Below are positions 43,328 to 54,904 of a DNA stretch of 64,000 nucleotides, piece after piece. The DNA lies in NCBI GenBank assembly GCA_033807775.1, contig CM066314.1, positions 39,732,001-39,796,000 on the forward strand, given 5' to 3'. Below the pieces are notes generated by a model that ran no database searches, was not told where the DNA came from, and worked only from the letters and a program-made list of their open reading frames with translations. Position 1 is the stretch's first letter; each line of letters starts with the position of its first letter. The position numbers and the translations under genes are program-made. The DNA comes from Saussurea involucrata (lineage: Eukaryota; Streptophyta; Magnoliopsida; Asterales; Asteraceae).

Positions 43328-44712
43328 CCGGTTGGGGCCACATGCCCCACCAAATTAAGCTTTTCCAAGAAGTTACGAGTATATTCCCTTACTGATAAAT
43401 TCCCTTTCTTCAGTGCTCGAAATTCTTCTTTAATACGATCCATTTCATTCTCATTGCAATATTCTTCTAAAATTTTCTTTTTGAACGACTATCAGCTCAT
43501 TGCCGCCAAAACTGGAGCCTCAACAGTCGATGTAACAATATTCCACCACGTTAGAGCATTTCCTATTAACATTTAAGATCCAAATCCGACCTTTGAATTA
43601 TCATCACATTCACATGCTCTAAAAGCGTGTTCCATTTCTCTAAGCCAGTTCATTCAAAAAACAAGAATTTGCTCTTGCATTTCTGACACCAATTCGGTTC
43701 CCGCCGGGGTTCAAAACGAGCGTTCCTAACAAAAGGCTTTGGTATTTGCGAAGATTCTGTTCGACCTTCCCACTTTCTTTTCTCCCCTACCTGTGCTTTC
43801 TCAGCTTTATCTCTAGCATAAACTTTTTCTATAATCTTGGCTTCCTCAATCCTCTCCCTCAGAGTCGATGCTTTGGAATTTCGAACCCTGGACATCATAT
43901 CACCAGACAAGCCTTTAAGATATGCTTTAATCTTTTCTTTTTCGGTTGGGGCCACATGACCCACCAAATTAAGCTTTTCCAAGAAGTGACGAGTATATTC
44001 TCTTACTGATAAATTCCCTTTCTTCAGTGCTCGAAATTCCTCTTTAATACGATCCATTTCATTCTCATTGCAATATTCTTCTAAAATTTTCTTTTTGAAC
44101 GACTATCAGCTCATTGCCGCCAAAACTGGAGCCTCAACAGTCGATGTAACAATATTCCACCACGTCGGAGCATTTCCTATTAACATTTGAGATCCAAATC
44201 TGACCTTTGAATTTTCATCACATTCACATGCTCTAAAAGTGTGTTCCATTTCTCTAAGCCAGTTCATACACTCAATTGGGTTATCTGGCCCCGGCAAACT
44301 CTGGTGGCTTGCAACTTAAGAACGTCTTGTAAGAGCAAACTTTCTCCATTATCCTATTAGCATTCATTACCGGATTAATAGGTGGAATTACAGTATCAGT
44401 ACCCATCTCTTGTCTCTGTGACTCAGCATTCCTGTCATCCAATAGTTTCATAAACATTTCTTGCTGTTAAGTCAGTGCAACATTCATAACTCTCACCATG
44501 TTTTCCATCATGCGTGACTCCAGAGTAGATTCCGTCGTCACCGGATTAGAAGGGACAACATTAGCTCGACGAGCTTGACCTTCTCCTTCCCCCAGAATAG
44601 GTGGCCTTGGTAGACTTGTATTAGCCTCACCACCTTCAGATTGATTCACTTCAGGTTCATTTACCACACGACCCTCCGAAGAGGTATGAAGTCTACTTGG
44701 CGTATTAACCAT
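43328..44712 (-). pseudogene. Ty3/gypsy gag remnant with internal tandem duplication
   Basis: On the minus strand: N-terminal part from 44712, then NPIECMNWLREMEHTFRACE (44106-44297) and MDRIKEEFRALKKGNLSVRE, GLSGDMMSRVR, ending at a broken zinc knuckle WCQKCKS (43650-44057). This is the Retrotrans_gag pattern of plant gypsy elements. Stops interrupt it. About 330 bp (43328-43657 and 43941-44270) occur twice in the same orientation about 613 bp apart, so part of gag is duplicated. No protease or pol follows. PBS and LTR lie upstream at 45050-45065. Confidence 0.85.
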
Positions 44713-45049
44713 TGAATTCTGCTACACACACAAAGATAACCATAAGAAAGAAGCTATATACAACTCAAACACAAGGAAACGTACTTTAACGTTCGTTAAT
44801 CGCCAAAACAATCAGAAACAAGTATGCTTACGTAACAATATATTCATAATAACAGTAGCTAATTGAAATTATGAGCATACCACACATAAGAATTCTCTTT
44901 ACCATCATCACAGTTCTTAATTCACGTATTTCCGTCAACTCTAAGACCCTCCTATCCTAATATTTCTACCCAAATCTCACGATCATAACTTACTCATCTC
45001 AGTTTAAGTCTAAGTATCTCACTATCATACTTAGATCTCTTAAACTACA

Positions 45050-45061
45050 ACTCTGATACCA
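45050..45061 (-). other. Primer binding site of the gypsy gag element
   Basis: The minus strand reads TGGTATCAGAGT next to an LTR edge at 45065, an initiator tRNA-Met type PBS in the same orientation as gag. Confidence 0.75.
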
Positions 45062-45064
45062 AAC

Positions 45065-46637
45065 TGAAACATCCTAAAATTTCGAATAAAATTTAAACCT
45101 GAAATAGACGAAGGTTTACGACAAAATCTTCCAAAATATTCATTCGTAATGGAGAAATTAATAACGAAGGTTCGTAATTACAAATGAAATACCATAAACA
45201 ACCTACTAATCTAAGCTATAATCAAACAAAGTTCAGATTATAACGGTTGTCTACGGGATCTCCCAAAAATCTCCAATCGATAACTATTTTCTCCATTTAA
45301 TCTTCAAAAGCTATGATCCATGTGACCCCTCTTCGCTCATCCCCTCGCTGCCCTGCCCGTGCTAGCACCTGATAAGGAAATTAGTTTTGAAAATATTAGG
45401 CTTGCGCCTAGTGAGAACATCCAGTTTAAATTCAAAACATTAATAAGATTTAAAAATTAAATCAGTAAACAATGCATATATAAAATAACCTCTCCTTCTC
45501 ATAACGTACACATCATATCTTTCGATGACGGGAAACGTACCCGATTCCATGAGTATGACAAACACTAAGTAAGTCATATTATCATGTTTAAGAGCGCCAC
45601 TACGAATCACTGAGGATTCTAGATTTCAGCTCATGCCCAAGAAATTACAATTTAAACCATGCCTATTTCTTGGTATAGAAATGAGAATTACAATTAAACC
45701 ATGCCTATTCCTCATTTCACAATACAAAACGGGAATTACAATTAATCCATGCCTATTCCACGTTTTAAGATAATTCTTGTGCCTATGGATCCATTAAACA
45801 TATATATTTTCGTGCGATTATTATAAACATAAAGTTTTATGCTTAAAATAATCATCTCCTCATAACGTGAATGAATTCAAACAAAACCATTAAATTCAAT
45901 ATAAGGAGATCTCACCTATACATGTTTCATCAGAATACCTAAGGTATTTTCTATATGAAATTTCCAATTCTCATACCTATCGAGAAATAAAAGAATCATA
46001 AAACTGTTCAAATACCCACATTATTACTGCCAAAAAGAAACCACGTTTGGAACTTATATTTGGGATTTGCCCGAAAACATAAGTTCTGGAGACTATTAGT
46101 AATGCACATTCGGAAAAACCAAGTTCGGTAACCAACCGGGAAACACGTCCGGAAACCAAGTGTTAGGACCATAAATGTCATATTAAATAGAAAGTTATAT
46201 AAATGTTTTATATTTATTATTAATGCATTGTAAAAGCCTTTATTAATGTTAATGGACTTAGTTTAGTGTTTATGGGCCATGGGCTTTAGGCTCTAAGCCC
46301 TTGGTATATAAAGTGGTTTTTGTTTAGAAATTAGGTTAGACTTGATAGATTAATCAGAATAGTTTTGGCACGCCTAATTGAGATAGAGAGTTTATTCATC
46401 ATTCCAATACTTGTAACTCTCTACAATCGTTCAATAAAGATTAATCGTTTAGCATTCGATACATTGTTACTTGATCAAACTGGGATCTACACCAAGTCCG
46501 GTAGCTAAAGAAATCCGGTAACATCCGGAAAACCATGTAATCCGGGTAACATCCCGAAAACCATTTAAATCCGGGTAACATCCGGAAAACCATCCGGACT
46601 ATAATCGTATTTCCATAGTTTCTACTCGATTTAAACC
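45065..46637 (-). repeat. LTR of the gypsy gag element, interrupted
   Basis: It starts TGAAACATCCTAAAATTTC next to the PBS. ATTACAATTTAAACCATGCC-type repeats lie at 45640-45760 and CCGGGTAACATCCGGAAAAC repeats at 46500-46600. It is interrupted by a small solo LTR (46161-46491) and then cut by the copia element at 46638. The far end is not found. Confidence 0.6.
46156..46496 (+). mobile_element. Solo LTR (331 bp) with CCAAG target duplication
   Basis: TGTTAGGACC...GGGATCTACA (46161-46491) with TG/CA ends is flanked by CCAAG on both sides. It contains TATATAAAG (about 46304-46312), so it is in plus orientation. The small size fits a TRIM or copia solo LTR. Confidence 0.85.
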
Positions 46638-46848
46638 TGTTGGGTCATCAAAGATTTGAAGATGACCTACTGGTCTCTTTACATTCTTTGAAAAACATCT
46701 TTTATACTTGGAGAAACTTTAGGTTCTTTGTAATACTTAGGGGCTGTTTACCAAAAATTTCATTAAGTCCTGTATGGATAAATGTGTCTGTCTGGTTAAA
46801 TTTTTTTGTCTGGATAAATTGTTGTTGTTGTTTACTTTTTTATCTGAA

Positions 46849-47097
46849 TCAACAGTCTGAATAGCATAAATGACCGATTGGTCTTGATCGATTGTTGCTG
46901 CTGTTTACTTCTCTACTTCCTTCGACTTCTTCTTCGTTGTTAAATACGCTGTCCTCGTTGCACTCCATAAACAATTGGTCTTGAATATTATATTTTCTAA
47001 TAAAATTGTGTATGGCAAAGCAAGCAATTACCACATTTCTTTGTGTTGTGAATGGAAAAGGAGCCATCTGCTTTAGGATCGGAAATCTCGCTTTCAA
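46849..47097 (-). pseudogene. PIF/Harbinger transposase C-terminal fragment
   Basis: LKQMAPFPFTTQRNVVIACF and AIHNFIRKYNIQD match the end of the DDE_Tnp_4 nuclease (family pattern ...PF..Q..IV.A...LHNFIR). The DDE catalytic part is missing. Only about 80 residues remain. Confidence 0.85.
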
Positions 47098-47132
47098 AAC
47101 ACCGTAAGCATGTTCAATAACATTCCTGTGTT

Positions 47133-47135
<3 letters not shown>

Positions 47136-47170
<35 letters not shown>
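47136..47170. repeat. (TA)n microsatellite
   Basis: About 17 AT/TA units between the two PIF gene remnants. Confidence 0.95.
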
Positions 47171-47172
<2 letters not shown>

Positions 47173-47252
47173 AATAAATAAAAAAGAATTGAAATAAAAC
47201 AAAATCTAAAGTTAGAAAATGACCTCCATCTCCAACTCCCATTCTTCTTGCG

Positions 47253-47561
47253 TCATGTTAAAAGTGTTCGTAGAAGGATCATAGACGTTGCCGGTTTATT
47301 TTTCAACTTCAACCAAGCACCATACTTTCCTTTCAAGTAATCAAAATGGTTTCGCATTTGTTTTCGGTCAACAACAAAGTTATGCGTGGTTTTTAAGGTA
47401 TCAGCGAATTTCTTCCAAGAAAGCGCCTTCAAACTACTACCCTCTTTTCCATTTAATTCCACCTCTAAAATACACGCTTCTAAGAAAGTTTTCACAACAT
47501 TGTGGTCTTTCCAGCTTATCCTAACACGCTTTTGTTGGTGCGACTCACCGATTTGTTCCAT
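47253..47561 (-). pseudogene. Myb/SANT-like protein of the PIF element, N-terminal part
   Basis: RISWKDHNVVKTFLEACILE and DRKQMRNHFDYLKGKYGAW fit the Myb/SANT-like DNA-binding domain of the second PIF/Harbinger ORF. It starts near 47561 and is cut at 47253 by the internal deletion. Confidence 0.8.
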
Positions 47562-48354
47562 ACCTAAAAGAACACATAATCACACCATTTTGAGCAGAAA
47601 AAAAAAACACATAAATAACATACAAAATCAGCAGCAAAAATAGCTCACAAAAATCAGTAGCAACAATAGCTCACAAAAATCAGTAGCAACAATAGCAAGT
47701 ATAAAATCACACTAGAAAAATCACAGTAGCTCACAAAATCAGTCACAAAATCAATAGCAAAATCACCAGCTCACAAAATTAATAACAAAATCAGTAGCAA
47801 AATCACTAGAAAAATCACAATAGCTCACAAAAACATCGAAAATCAACAGCAAAATTACCGAAAATCAGCAACAAATAGCGAGCCGTTGGAGAAGAAAGCC
47901 GCTGCCGGAGAAGAAAGTCGCTGTCGGAGAAGAGAGCCGCTGCCGCCGGAGAAGAAAGCTTGGAGTGGGAGAGAGAGCTGGACTGTTGGAGGAGGCGATA
48001 GAATGATAGAGAGAAGTGGAGAAATTAGAATGTAGGGTTTTAGCCGTTCTTTTCTACAAGGGGGGTAATATGGTCAACTTTTTCATCTGAATGGGGACAA
48101 GAGCCATAAACTTACTGTACGAATAAGCTGGTTTCTGCCCCCATTAAGTCGTAAGTAAACACTCAATTTTGTCGGCGCGAATAAGCCATTTTCTTTATTA
48201 AGCCCAATAAGTCACAAGTAAACACACCCTTAGTCATACTATCAAAGTTCGGTGAAGTCAAAGATCAGTCGAAATCAAGAAGAATTAAATCTACCAATGC
48301 GGATTGAAGATGGACTTCTCAACCTAAACTAAGATGTCTCACAAATTTATCCAT

Positions 48355-48575
48355 GACAAATCGGTGAGATCCTCAAACAGGAGAATCCTCCATTATCTCA
48401 TTGCTAAGAAGACTTCCATCATAAGAGGTAATTTTTGCCATCTCACCGATTTTGTCCATGACAAATCGGTGGGATCCTCAAAATAGGAGGATCCTCCCAT
48501 GACTCCTTCCTAAGAAGACTCTCACTTATTTTGTCCGTGACAAATCGGTGGGATCCTCAAATATGAGGATCCTCC
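48355..48575. repeat. Hairpin-like repeat units in the copia LTR
   Basis: Three units hold CCATGACAAATCGGTG.GATCCTCAAA followed by AGGAGGATCCTCC. The middle one also has CACCGATTTTGTCC, so ATCGGTG pairs with CACCGAT and GGATCCTC with GAGGATCC. The 3' LTR has the same at 53855-54095. The array lies upstream of the TATA box. Confidence 0.75.
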
Positions 48576-49109
48576 ATTGTCTCTTCCAAATAAGTTTTTC
48601 ATCAAAGAAGAAATGTCTGGGTATGGGGGGAAAAAGTTCATTTGTCATTTTTCCCATTCTTAGATATTGTCTCCATCAAAGCTTTTTAGGAAAAGACACT
48701 TCAACTTTTGAGAGTCAACCCTGACCTTCAAATGACAAAGTGACAAGTGTCCCATGCATTAAATGCTCATGGCACTATATAAAGATGAAGACTTCTCCAT
48801 GCAGAAGAGAACTCTTGAAGATAACTTTGTGCTCAAGACATTCTGCTCCTCTCCTCCATTGAACTTTATAGCTTTCAATCTTTGTGTTTTAGAAGTTGTT
48901 TTGTTTTCAGTATTACTTTGTGAAGATTGTTAGAACAGTATTCATCTGTTCTTTCCGCAACAATATAATTGTTCTATGTGTATTCTTGATTTTATAAATC
49001 AATAAAAGAATTAATTAAAGTGAAAAATTTGTGTATTGTATTCAACCCCCCCCCCCCCCCCTTCTACAATACATGTTCTTGTTCTTATTAGTCATCTGGG
49101 ACTAACAAG

Positions 49110-49119
49110 TGGTATCAGA
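49110..49119 (+). other. Primer binding site of the copia element
   Basis: TGGTATCAGA, 2 bases after the LTR end ACTAACA; initiator tRNA-Met type. Confidence 0.85.
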
Positions 49120-49146
49120 ACAGAAAGTTTAATCTCAATAAACTTA

Positions 49147-50260
49147 ATGGATGTTTCCTCCTCAAACAATACAGTTTCTTCTCAAAACACTTTTTCTGAA
49201 AATGGATCTATTGCTAAACCTCCTAAGTTTAATCCAAACAACTTTTCTTTGTTGAAGAGCAGAATGATGCTTTTCATGGAAGGAGTGGATAGTAGATACC
49301 CTACTATTCTCAGTGAGAGACCTTTTGTCTCTAGAGTTTGGGATCACTATGAAACTCAAAAATCCGGCAAAGAAAATGTTGGTAAAGATGATTTTGATGA
49401 TTCCTCTGATGAAGAAAAATCTACTGTAACCGGTCGGTATATTCTTAAGAATCCCAAGAAATATACCGATGAAGAAAAGCGTTTTGTGTCTTTAGATTCC
49501 AAAGTCAGGACCATCATTGCTCTCTCTCTCTTCCTGATGAAGTATACCACTCTCTGGTAAATTTCTCCACTGCCAAAGAGATGTGATCCATTCTGTGTGT
49601 TTTGTACGAAGGTATAAATGAAGTTAAAAAGAGCAGAAAGATTGCTATTGTTAGAAAATATGAACTCTTCTCTTATGAGAAAGGAGAATCTCTCTCCAAC
49701 TACTATAATCGCTTTAACAGTCTTCTTAATGACTTAAAGTTGTTAGGTAGAGTGTATGACAATGAGGAAGTCATGTGCAAGTTTATGGACTGTCTTCCTG
49801 ATTTTTGGGAAAACATTTGTACTTGTATAAAGACAACCAAGGATCTTGATCATATGACTAAACTGCAAAGGAAGTCTATCATCACAGATATAAAGAGCTC
49901 TTCTCTAGCTCACCTAAGTGACTCTTCCAAAAGAACTAAGTTTATTCCAAGAATCACCTACCCATCTGACTCTGACCATGATAGTCAAGAAGATCCCAAT
50001 GATCATTCAGAAGCATATCTTAGTGATGCTGAGGATGAATGTGAGGAAACTTCAGTTGACAAATTATCAGATGGAATAGCCATGTTAGATGGGTATTCTA
50101 AATCCAAATCTCGTTTCTCTTCTGGAAAATCTAAGTTTAGTCGAAAATCCTCCTCTTCTCTCTCCAAACACTCCCTTTCGGACAAATCTAACGAGGAATG
50201 TTTTTACTGTGGTAAAAAGGGGTCATTTTGCCTCTGAGTGCAGAAGTAAACACTTTGAAA
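49147..50260 (+). pseudogene. Copia-type Gag (UBN2-like) with zinc knuckle, frameshifted
   Basis: From ATG 49147 (MDVSSSNN). PKFNPNNFSLLKSRMMLFME at the N-terminus and KYELFSYEKGESLSNYYNRF ... LPDFWENICTCIKTTKDLD (49602 onward) follow the plant copia Gag pattern. A frameshift in a TC run near 49530, a TGA at about 49582 and a frameshift inside the zinc knuckle (FYCGKKG | HFASEC, about 50215) break the frame. The intact protein would form the particle of the element. Confidence 0.85.
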
Positions 50261-51660
50261 GACCCATAACTTTTTCCTCAAACCGATTTTCCTTAAAATT
50301 GGGAAGATCTTCCCAAAAATCCGGCCAACCTCTCTTTTCTGTAAATTCTGACCGGGCCAAAAGATACAAAGAAAAATACAAAAGAGAAAAGGAAATAAAT
50401 GAAAGAATTGTCAGAAAAGGAAAGGTCTGCCTGCTAAAACTCATGATTTGGCAGATGAACCCACATCTGAAAGCGAGAATGACACTTTAAATGTGTGCTT
50501 CATGGCCAAGATAAATGACATGGATGATCCAGAAGGTCACACCCCCTCAACTCCTCTTGTATCAGCTAAGTGCTTCTCCTCCTCTACACAGGTACATCCA
50601 TTTCACTCTCTTTTTGACATTGAAAAGATTGAAGCATTTGATTCTTTAACCATTGACTTCTATGATGCTAAAAATGCTAAGAAAAAGGCAAATGCTTAGA
50701 TAAAATCTATTTCCTCTCAACTTCAAATATGTCTCTCTCTCAACTGAAACACTTTGACAAAGTTAAGGCTGAGCTTAAAGATCTAAAATCCATCAACTTT
50801 ATTCTTGCCAAGGAGAAAAACAAAATATTTAAATGTTTTCAAAAGGAGCAAGAAATTGTGAGAAAATGGACCAGTTCCTCCAAAAATATCGAAAAGATTT
50901 TTCAAGATCAGATTTCTTGTGATGACAACACTGGTTTAGGCTTTTGAAAAATGGAAACTGATCAATCTTCAAAAACTCTTGCTTCCACCTCCTGTGTTTC
51001 ACCATCTTTTTATGAAACCTCCGAATCTAGTTCAATTGGCTCTGTGTCCATGAACTCTGCTGACTTGTCTGAAGCTTTAAAATTTGATATGTTTATAAAA
51101 CCAAAAGATCCTATTTCCTCTCCAAATGAAGAAGCTCAAGATTCCAATTACTCTTCCAAACCTATCCTTAATTTTCTGAAAATCTTAACTTTAGATGAAG
51201 CATCCTCCTCCGAACCCATGCCTTCTAAAACTCTCAAAGGAAAATTTTCCAACTCATAACAAAAAAAATTCTGCATCTGAAAAAGGCAAGTCTGTGGCTG
51301 CCGATGTTTTCTTAAAAAGAAGATCCTCAAATCTTTCCAAAAATAATTTTGTGGCTTCTTCCACCGATTTTGTTCCCCGGTCTGTGAACATCAAAATGTC
51401 CAATTCAAAAGATAAGATTTCTTTCCTCCCAAATTCTGAAAAAAGAATCTTGGGTCCTGCACCCCAACTCTTTGTTACTTCATCAAATTCTTTGAAGATA
51501 AACATAAAAGGCAAAAGTAAAGAAAAATGTCAAGGTTCTAAAAAGGCTTTTACTCATAGAAATGTTATATCTGTGGTGATACTTTTCATTTGCCAAGGAA
51601 TGTCTAAAAGAAAGAATTGACCTGATTGATATCAATTCTTTTTCTTCAGTATCTAACCCA
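50261..51660 (+). pseudogene. Gag C-terminal extension, decayed
   Basis: Short frames continue in the sense strand (for example SESENDTLNVCFMAKINDMD at 50466, a motif usual after the knuckle in this Gag type; Lys/Ser-rich coiled parts at 50729-50947). A second knuckle-like CYICGDTFH lies near 51565. Frames are broken repeatedly. Confidence 0.6.
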
Positions 51661-53633
51661 AAAGGATCCTCTTCCAAACGGGTACCTAGGAAATAAATTC
51701 TTTGTGATTGCAGGTTCTGAGCTAAATAGATGTATATCTTCATGCATTGGTGATGGCTCTCTTACAGGCTCTAATGGCTCTCTAATAACCTCTACCAACC
51801 AACTTCCTTAGTTCCCTTCACTCATGTTCTTCCATCTTAAAACGGTGGTCTACCTATCACTTCAAAAATCATTTCTGATCAGCATGATTCTTTACCATCT
51901 GATCTACCTCAAAAAAATTATTATTATTATTATTTTATTTTCAATCGGACAATCGGTGGATTCTCTCACCGAAACGATGAAATACTTCACCGACAACCCC
52001 TCTTCTCACCAATCTTTTGGTGACCACTGCCACCGAAACCACACTATCAGGAGACCTTCCCCTAAATTTCAGAAAATCCTTCCCATTAGCACACTCACTA
52101 GTGCCAACCTCTTCTCTGTCGACATTATCATATCTCCACATCCTCAATTCACACCACAGTGTTTTTCTCTCAATCCATTTCTTATAACTCACCCCGTCTT
52201 CTAAATCCCTTACCTCTATATACCTCACCCACTTATCACTCTTCCCATAAACACATCTTCTAAAACACAGCCCACAAAGTCACCACCAAATCTTCGAATC
52301 TCTTCCCACCAATCCCTCCACCAAAATCCTTCCACTCATCAGTGGGTTTCCTCAAAAATCGGTGGCCCTCTAAAAAATAGATGGTTTTCTTCTTGCTGAT
52401 GATTTATGTTGGTGAAGGACCTCATCTTACTTCACCAGACCCAACTCCCTATGTGCCATTGTCTCAAGATATTCTCTCTCATAACGGTGATCCTCCTACT
52501 TCACCAAATTTCACTCTTGGTTAGCAACCCAACTTTCCTTTTCCACAAAACCCTCCTACTACAAACATCTCCTGAAGATGTTATCCCAAATCCTTCTCCT
52601 CAAAATATTCCTCCTACTTCTCCTCAAAATATTCCTCCTCAAAACATCCCTTCTTAAAATCCTCCGAACTTACTTTCTCTTGGTCATCAAAAATTAGAAG
52701 ATGCACTTCCCATCTTTTCTTCACCTTGAAGATGTTACTTTTGAAGATGCCTAGAAGATCATCTTTCAAAAAAAAATATCTCCGATTTTCCTACCGAAAA
52801 TTCTCAAATTTCGTCTTAAACTTTGGTGGGATGGCTTCCAATTTCTGTGGGTTTGCAAAAAAAAAACACCGAAAATCCTACCGAAAATTCCTCAAATTCT
52901 TATTAAATTTCGGTGGTATGCCTTATTTTTTCGGTGGGTTTGTAAAAAAAATCTACCGAAAATTCCTCTTAAATTTCGGTGGGATGCCTTATATTTTCGG
53001 TGGGTTTGAAAAAAAATTGTTGCCGATGTTTCCCATTGTTCATGGTGTTTCTTCTCCGTCGGACGCTGGGGGGAGAAACCATATGAGGGGGAGAATCTAT
53101 CTGAGGGGGAGAAACCATCTGAGGGGGAGCAATATCAGCGTCCAACTCGAACAACACCAACCCTCAGTACTCATATTCAGCGTCCAACTCAAATTTTGGT
53201 CAACGATAAGGAAACCGGCGGAACCAACCCAGGGGGAGCAGATCAGTCTGGCCGATGTAACTAAAGGGGAGGCAAACCAAGACAAAGGAAAAAGAGTGAC
53301 GACTGCCGAATAGGAAGCTGAAGATGTTATGAGAAAGAAATTAAGAAGATACAAGATATAGGCAGAAGCATCCTAAGGCTAATTCACTCAAACTCAAACC
53401 TCCCTCAAAGATTGTCACCAATTTGGATCGGGCAGATCAGTCTCTTCTATGATGGAAGTACATTCTATTTCGTTCATATTGTTTATTCTTTATTCTTTAT
53501 TCTTTCGTTCATTTGTAAATATCAGATATACAAAAAAAGGAATATGTGAAAAAGAACCCAAAAGAGTAAAACAGGGTCAACATGTATTATTCATTGTCTT
53601 ACTCGTGTTTTTCTAAGTATGGATGTCATCCTC
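51661..53633. other. Copia interior without pol
   Basis: No integrase HHCC/DD35E, no RT YVDD and no RNase H motif could be read in any frame. 52776-53020 contains three imperfect 70-bp repeats with ACCGAAAATTCCTC and TTTCGGTGGGATGCC, mutually complementary in part. 53070-53120 has GAGGGGGAGAAACCATCTG repeats. Confidence 0.6.
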
Positions 53634-53647
53634 AAATAGGGGGAGAT
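53634..53647 (+). other. Polypurine tract of the copia element
   Basis: AAATAGGGGGAGATTG precedes the LTR start TGTTGGGTCATC. Confidence 0.8.
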
Positions 53648-54147
53648 TGTTGGGTCATCAAAGATTTGAAGATGACCTCCTGATCTCTTTACATTCTTTG
53701 AAAAACATCTTTTATACTTAGAGAAAATTTAGGTTCTTTGTAATAACTTAGTCATACTGTCAAAGTTCGGTGAAGTCAAAGATCAGTCGAAATCAAGAAG
53801 AAGTAATCTACCAATGCGGATTGAAGATGGACTTCTCAACCCAGACTAAGCTGTCTCACCGATTTCTCCATGACAAATCGGTGAGATCCTCAAACAGAAG
53901 AATCATCCATTATCTCCTTGCTAAGAAGACTTTCATCTCAAGAAGTAATTTTTGCCATCTCACCGATTTTGACCATGACAAATCGATGGGATCCTCAAAA
54001 TAGGAGGATCCTCCCATGACTCCTTCCTAAGAAGACTCTCACCTATTTTGTCCATGACAAATCGGTGGGATCCTCAAATAGGAGGATCCTCCCTTGTCTC
54101 TTCCAAATAAGTTTTTCATCAAAGAAGAAATGTCTGGGTATGGGGGG
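53648..54147 (+). repeat. 3' LTR of the copia element, truncated
   Basis: It matches the 5' LTR from TGTTGGGTCATC to GTCTGGGTATGGGGGG, then switches to TAAAATGGGAATATTG, which is right-arm sequence. TATA box, R and U5 are missing. Confidence 0.9.
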
Positions 54148-54589
54148 TAAAATGGGAATATTGATGGCTGAGTAGATAAAGGGATCCCTTCTCAACTTAA
54201 TCGGTAAGCTCTCCATTTTTTCATTAAGCCACTACCAAACACCTCTGTATAGCTAACCGAATAAGCCATACATGTCATTAAGCCCATTAAGTCAAAAACA
54301 AACAGGCCCTTAGAGTTTTTAGGCTAGGTATCACTTATTTAATAATATTAACTCATGGGTTTTTGTTAGGTCCTTTTCGCTTGGTACGATAATTATTCTC
54401 CCACAACTCATTTACAAAATATTCACGTCTTCTAACTTTTAGTTTATATTTTTGAAGGCAAACAATTTATTATGAAACGCGGCGGAAACGACGAAAACAA
54501 AGGTAAAACTTTGTGCAAAACTAGAAAGCTAACAACCAAAATACTGACACAAATGAGAACACCGATGAAAATATATAGAAAACAATAGT

Positions 54590-54904
54590 TATTAAATAGT
54601 CTGTAGGTAATTACCGATGGATTATTTATTTTTATTTTCATATTATTCAAACTCAAAATTAAAGAAATAAAAAAAAAATTAAATATTTCGTCAGTAATTA
54701 CCGACGGATTACTTAATTTTTATTTTTATTATTTTCTAATTAATCAACCCATCGGTGATCCGTTAGTAATTTCAAATCCGTTAGTAATTACAGATGGATA
54801 TTTTATTTTTAGTTTTCTATGATGCGTCGGTGAATCGTCGAAAATTATCGATGGATTTTGGCCGTCGATAATTATCGTTGGTGAAAGTCTATTTTCTAGT
54901 AGCG
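54590..54904. mobile_element. CACTA-like terminus, right arm
   Basis: Mirror copy of 41858-42170, ending TCTATTTTCTAGTAGCG at 54904, with TTACCGACGGATTA repeats. Confidence 0.55.

Larger units (their letters stand above)
46737..48232 (-). mobile_element. PIF/Harbinger element, internally deleted, with TTA duplication
   Basis: GGGGCTGTTTACC (46740) and GTAAACACACCC (to 48229) are the TIRs, with TTA on both sides. It carries remnants of both PIF genes in minus orientation: a Myb-like protein and the transposase C-terminus. The 3' LTR of the host element reads straight through CTTAGTCATAC, an empty site. Confidence 0.9.
46638..49107 (+). repeat. 5' LTR of the copia element (about 0.98 kb plus insertion)
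   Basis: TGTTGGGTCATCAAAG ... GGGACTAACA. Without the insertion at 46740-48232 it matches the 3' LTR closely over its first 500 bp. TATATAAAG at 48776-48784 is the promoter. A run of C near 49046-49060 lies shortly before the LTR end. Three hairpin-like repeats lie at 48355-48575. Confidence 0.9.
46638..54147 (+). mobile_element. Ty1/copia-type element with gag but no pol, 3' LTR truncated
   Basis: 5' LTR 46638-49107 (with a PIF/Harbinger derivative inside), PBS at 49110, gag from 49147, a long interior without readable integrase or RT, PPT at 53634-53647 and a partial 3' LTR from 53648. It has the layout of a non-autonomous TR-GAG element. The 3' LTR stops near 54147, where right-arm DNA starts, so the element lacks its right end and right target duplication. 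Confidence 0.85.

Noticed and set aside
49046..49060. Poly(C) run as a regulatory element
   Set aside because: It is a single homopolymer near the LTR end and cannot be told from slippage or sequencing error.
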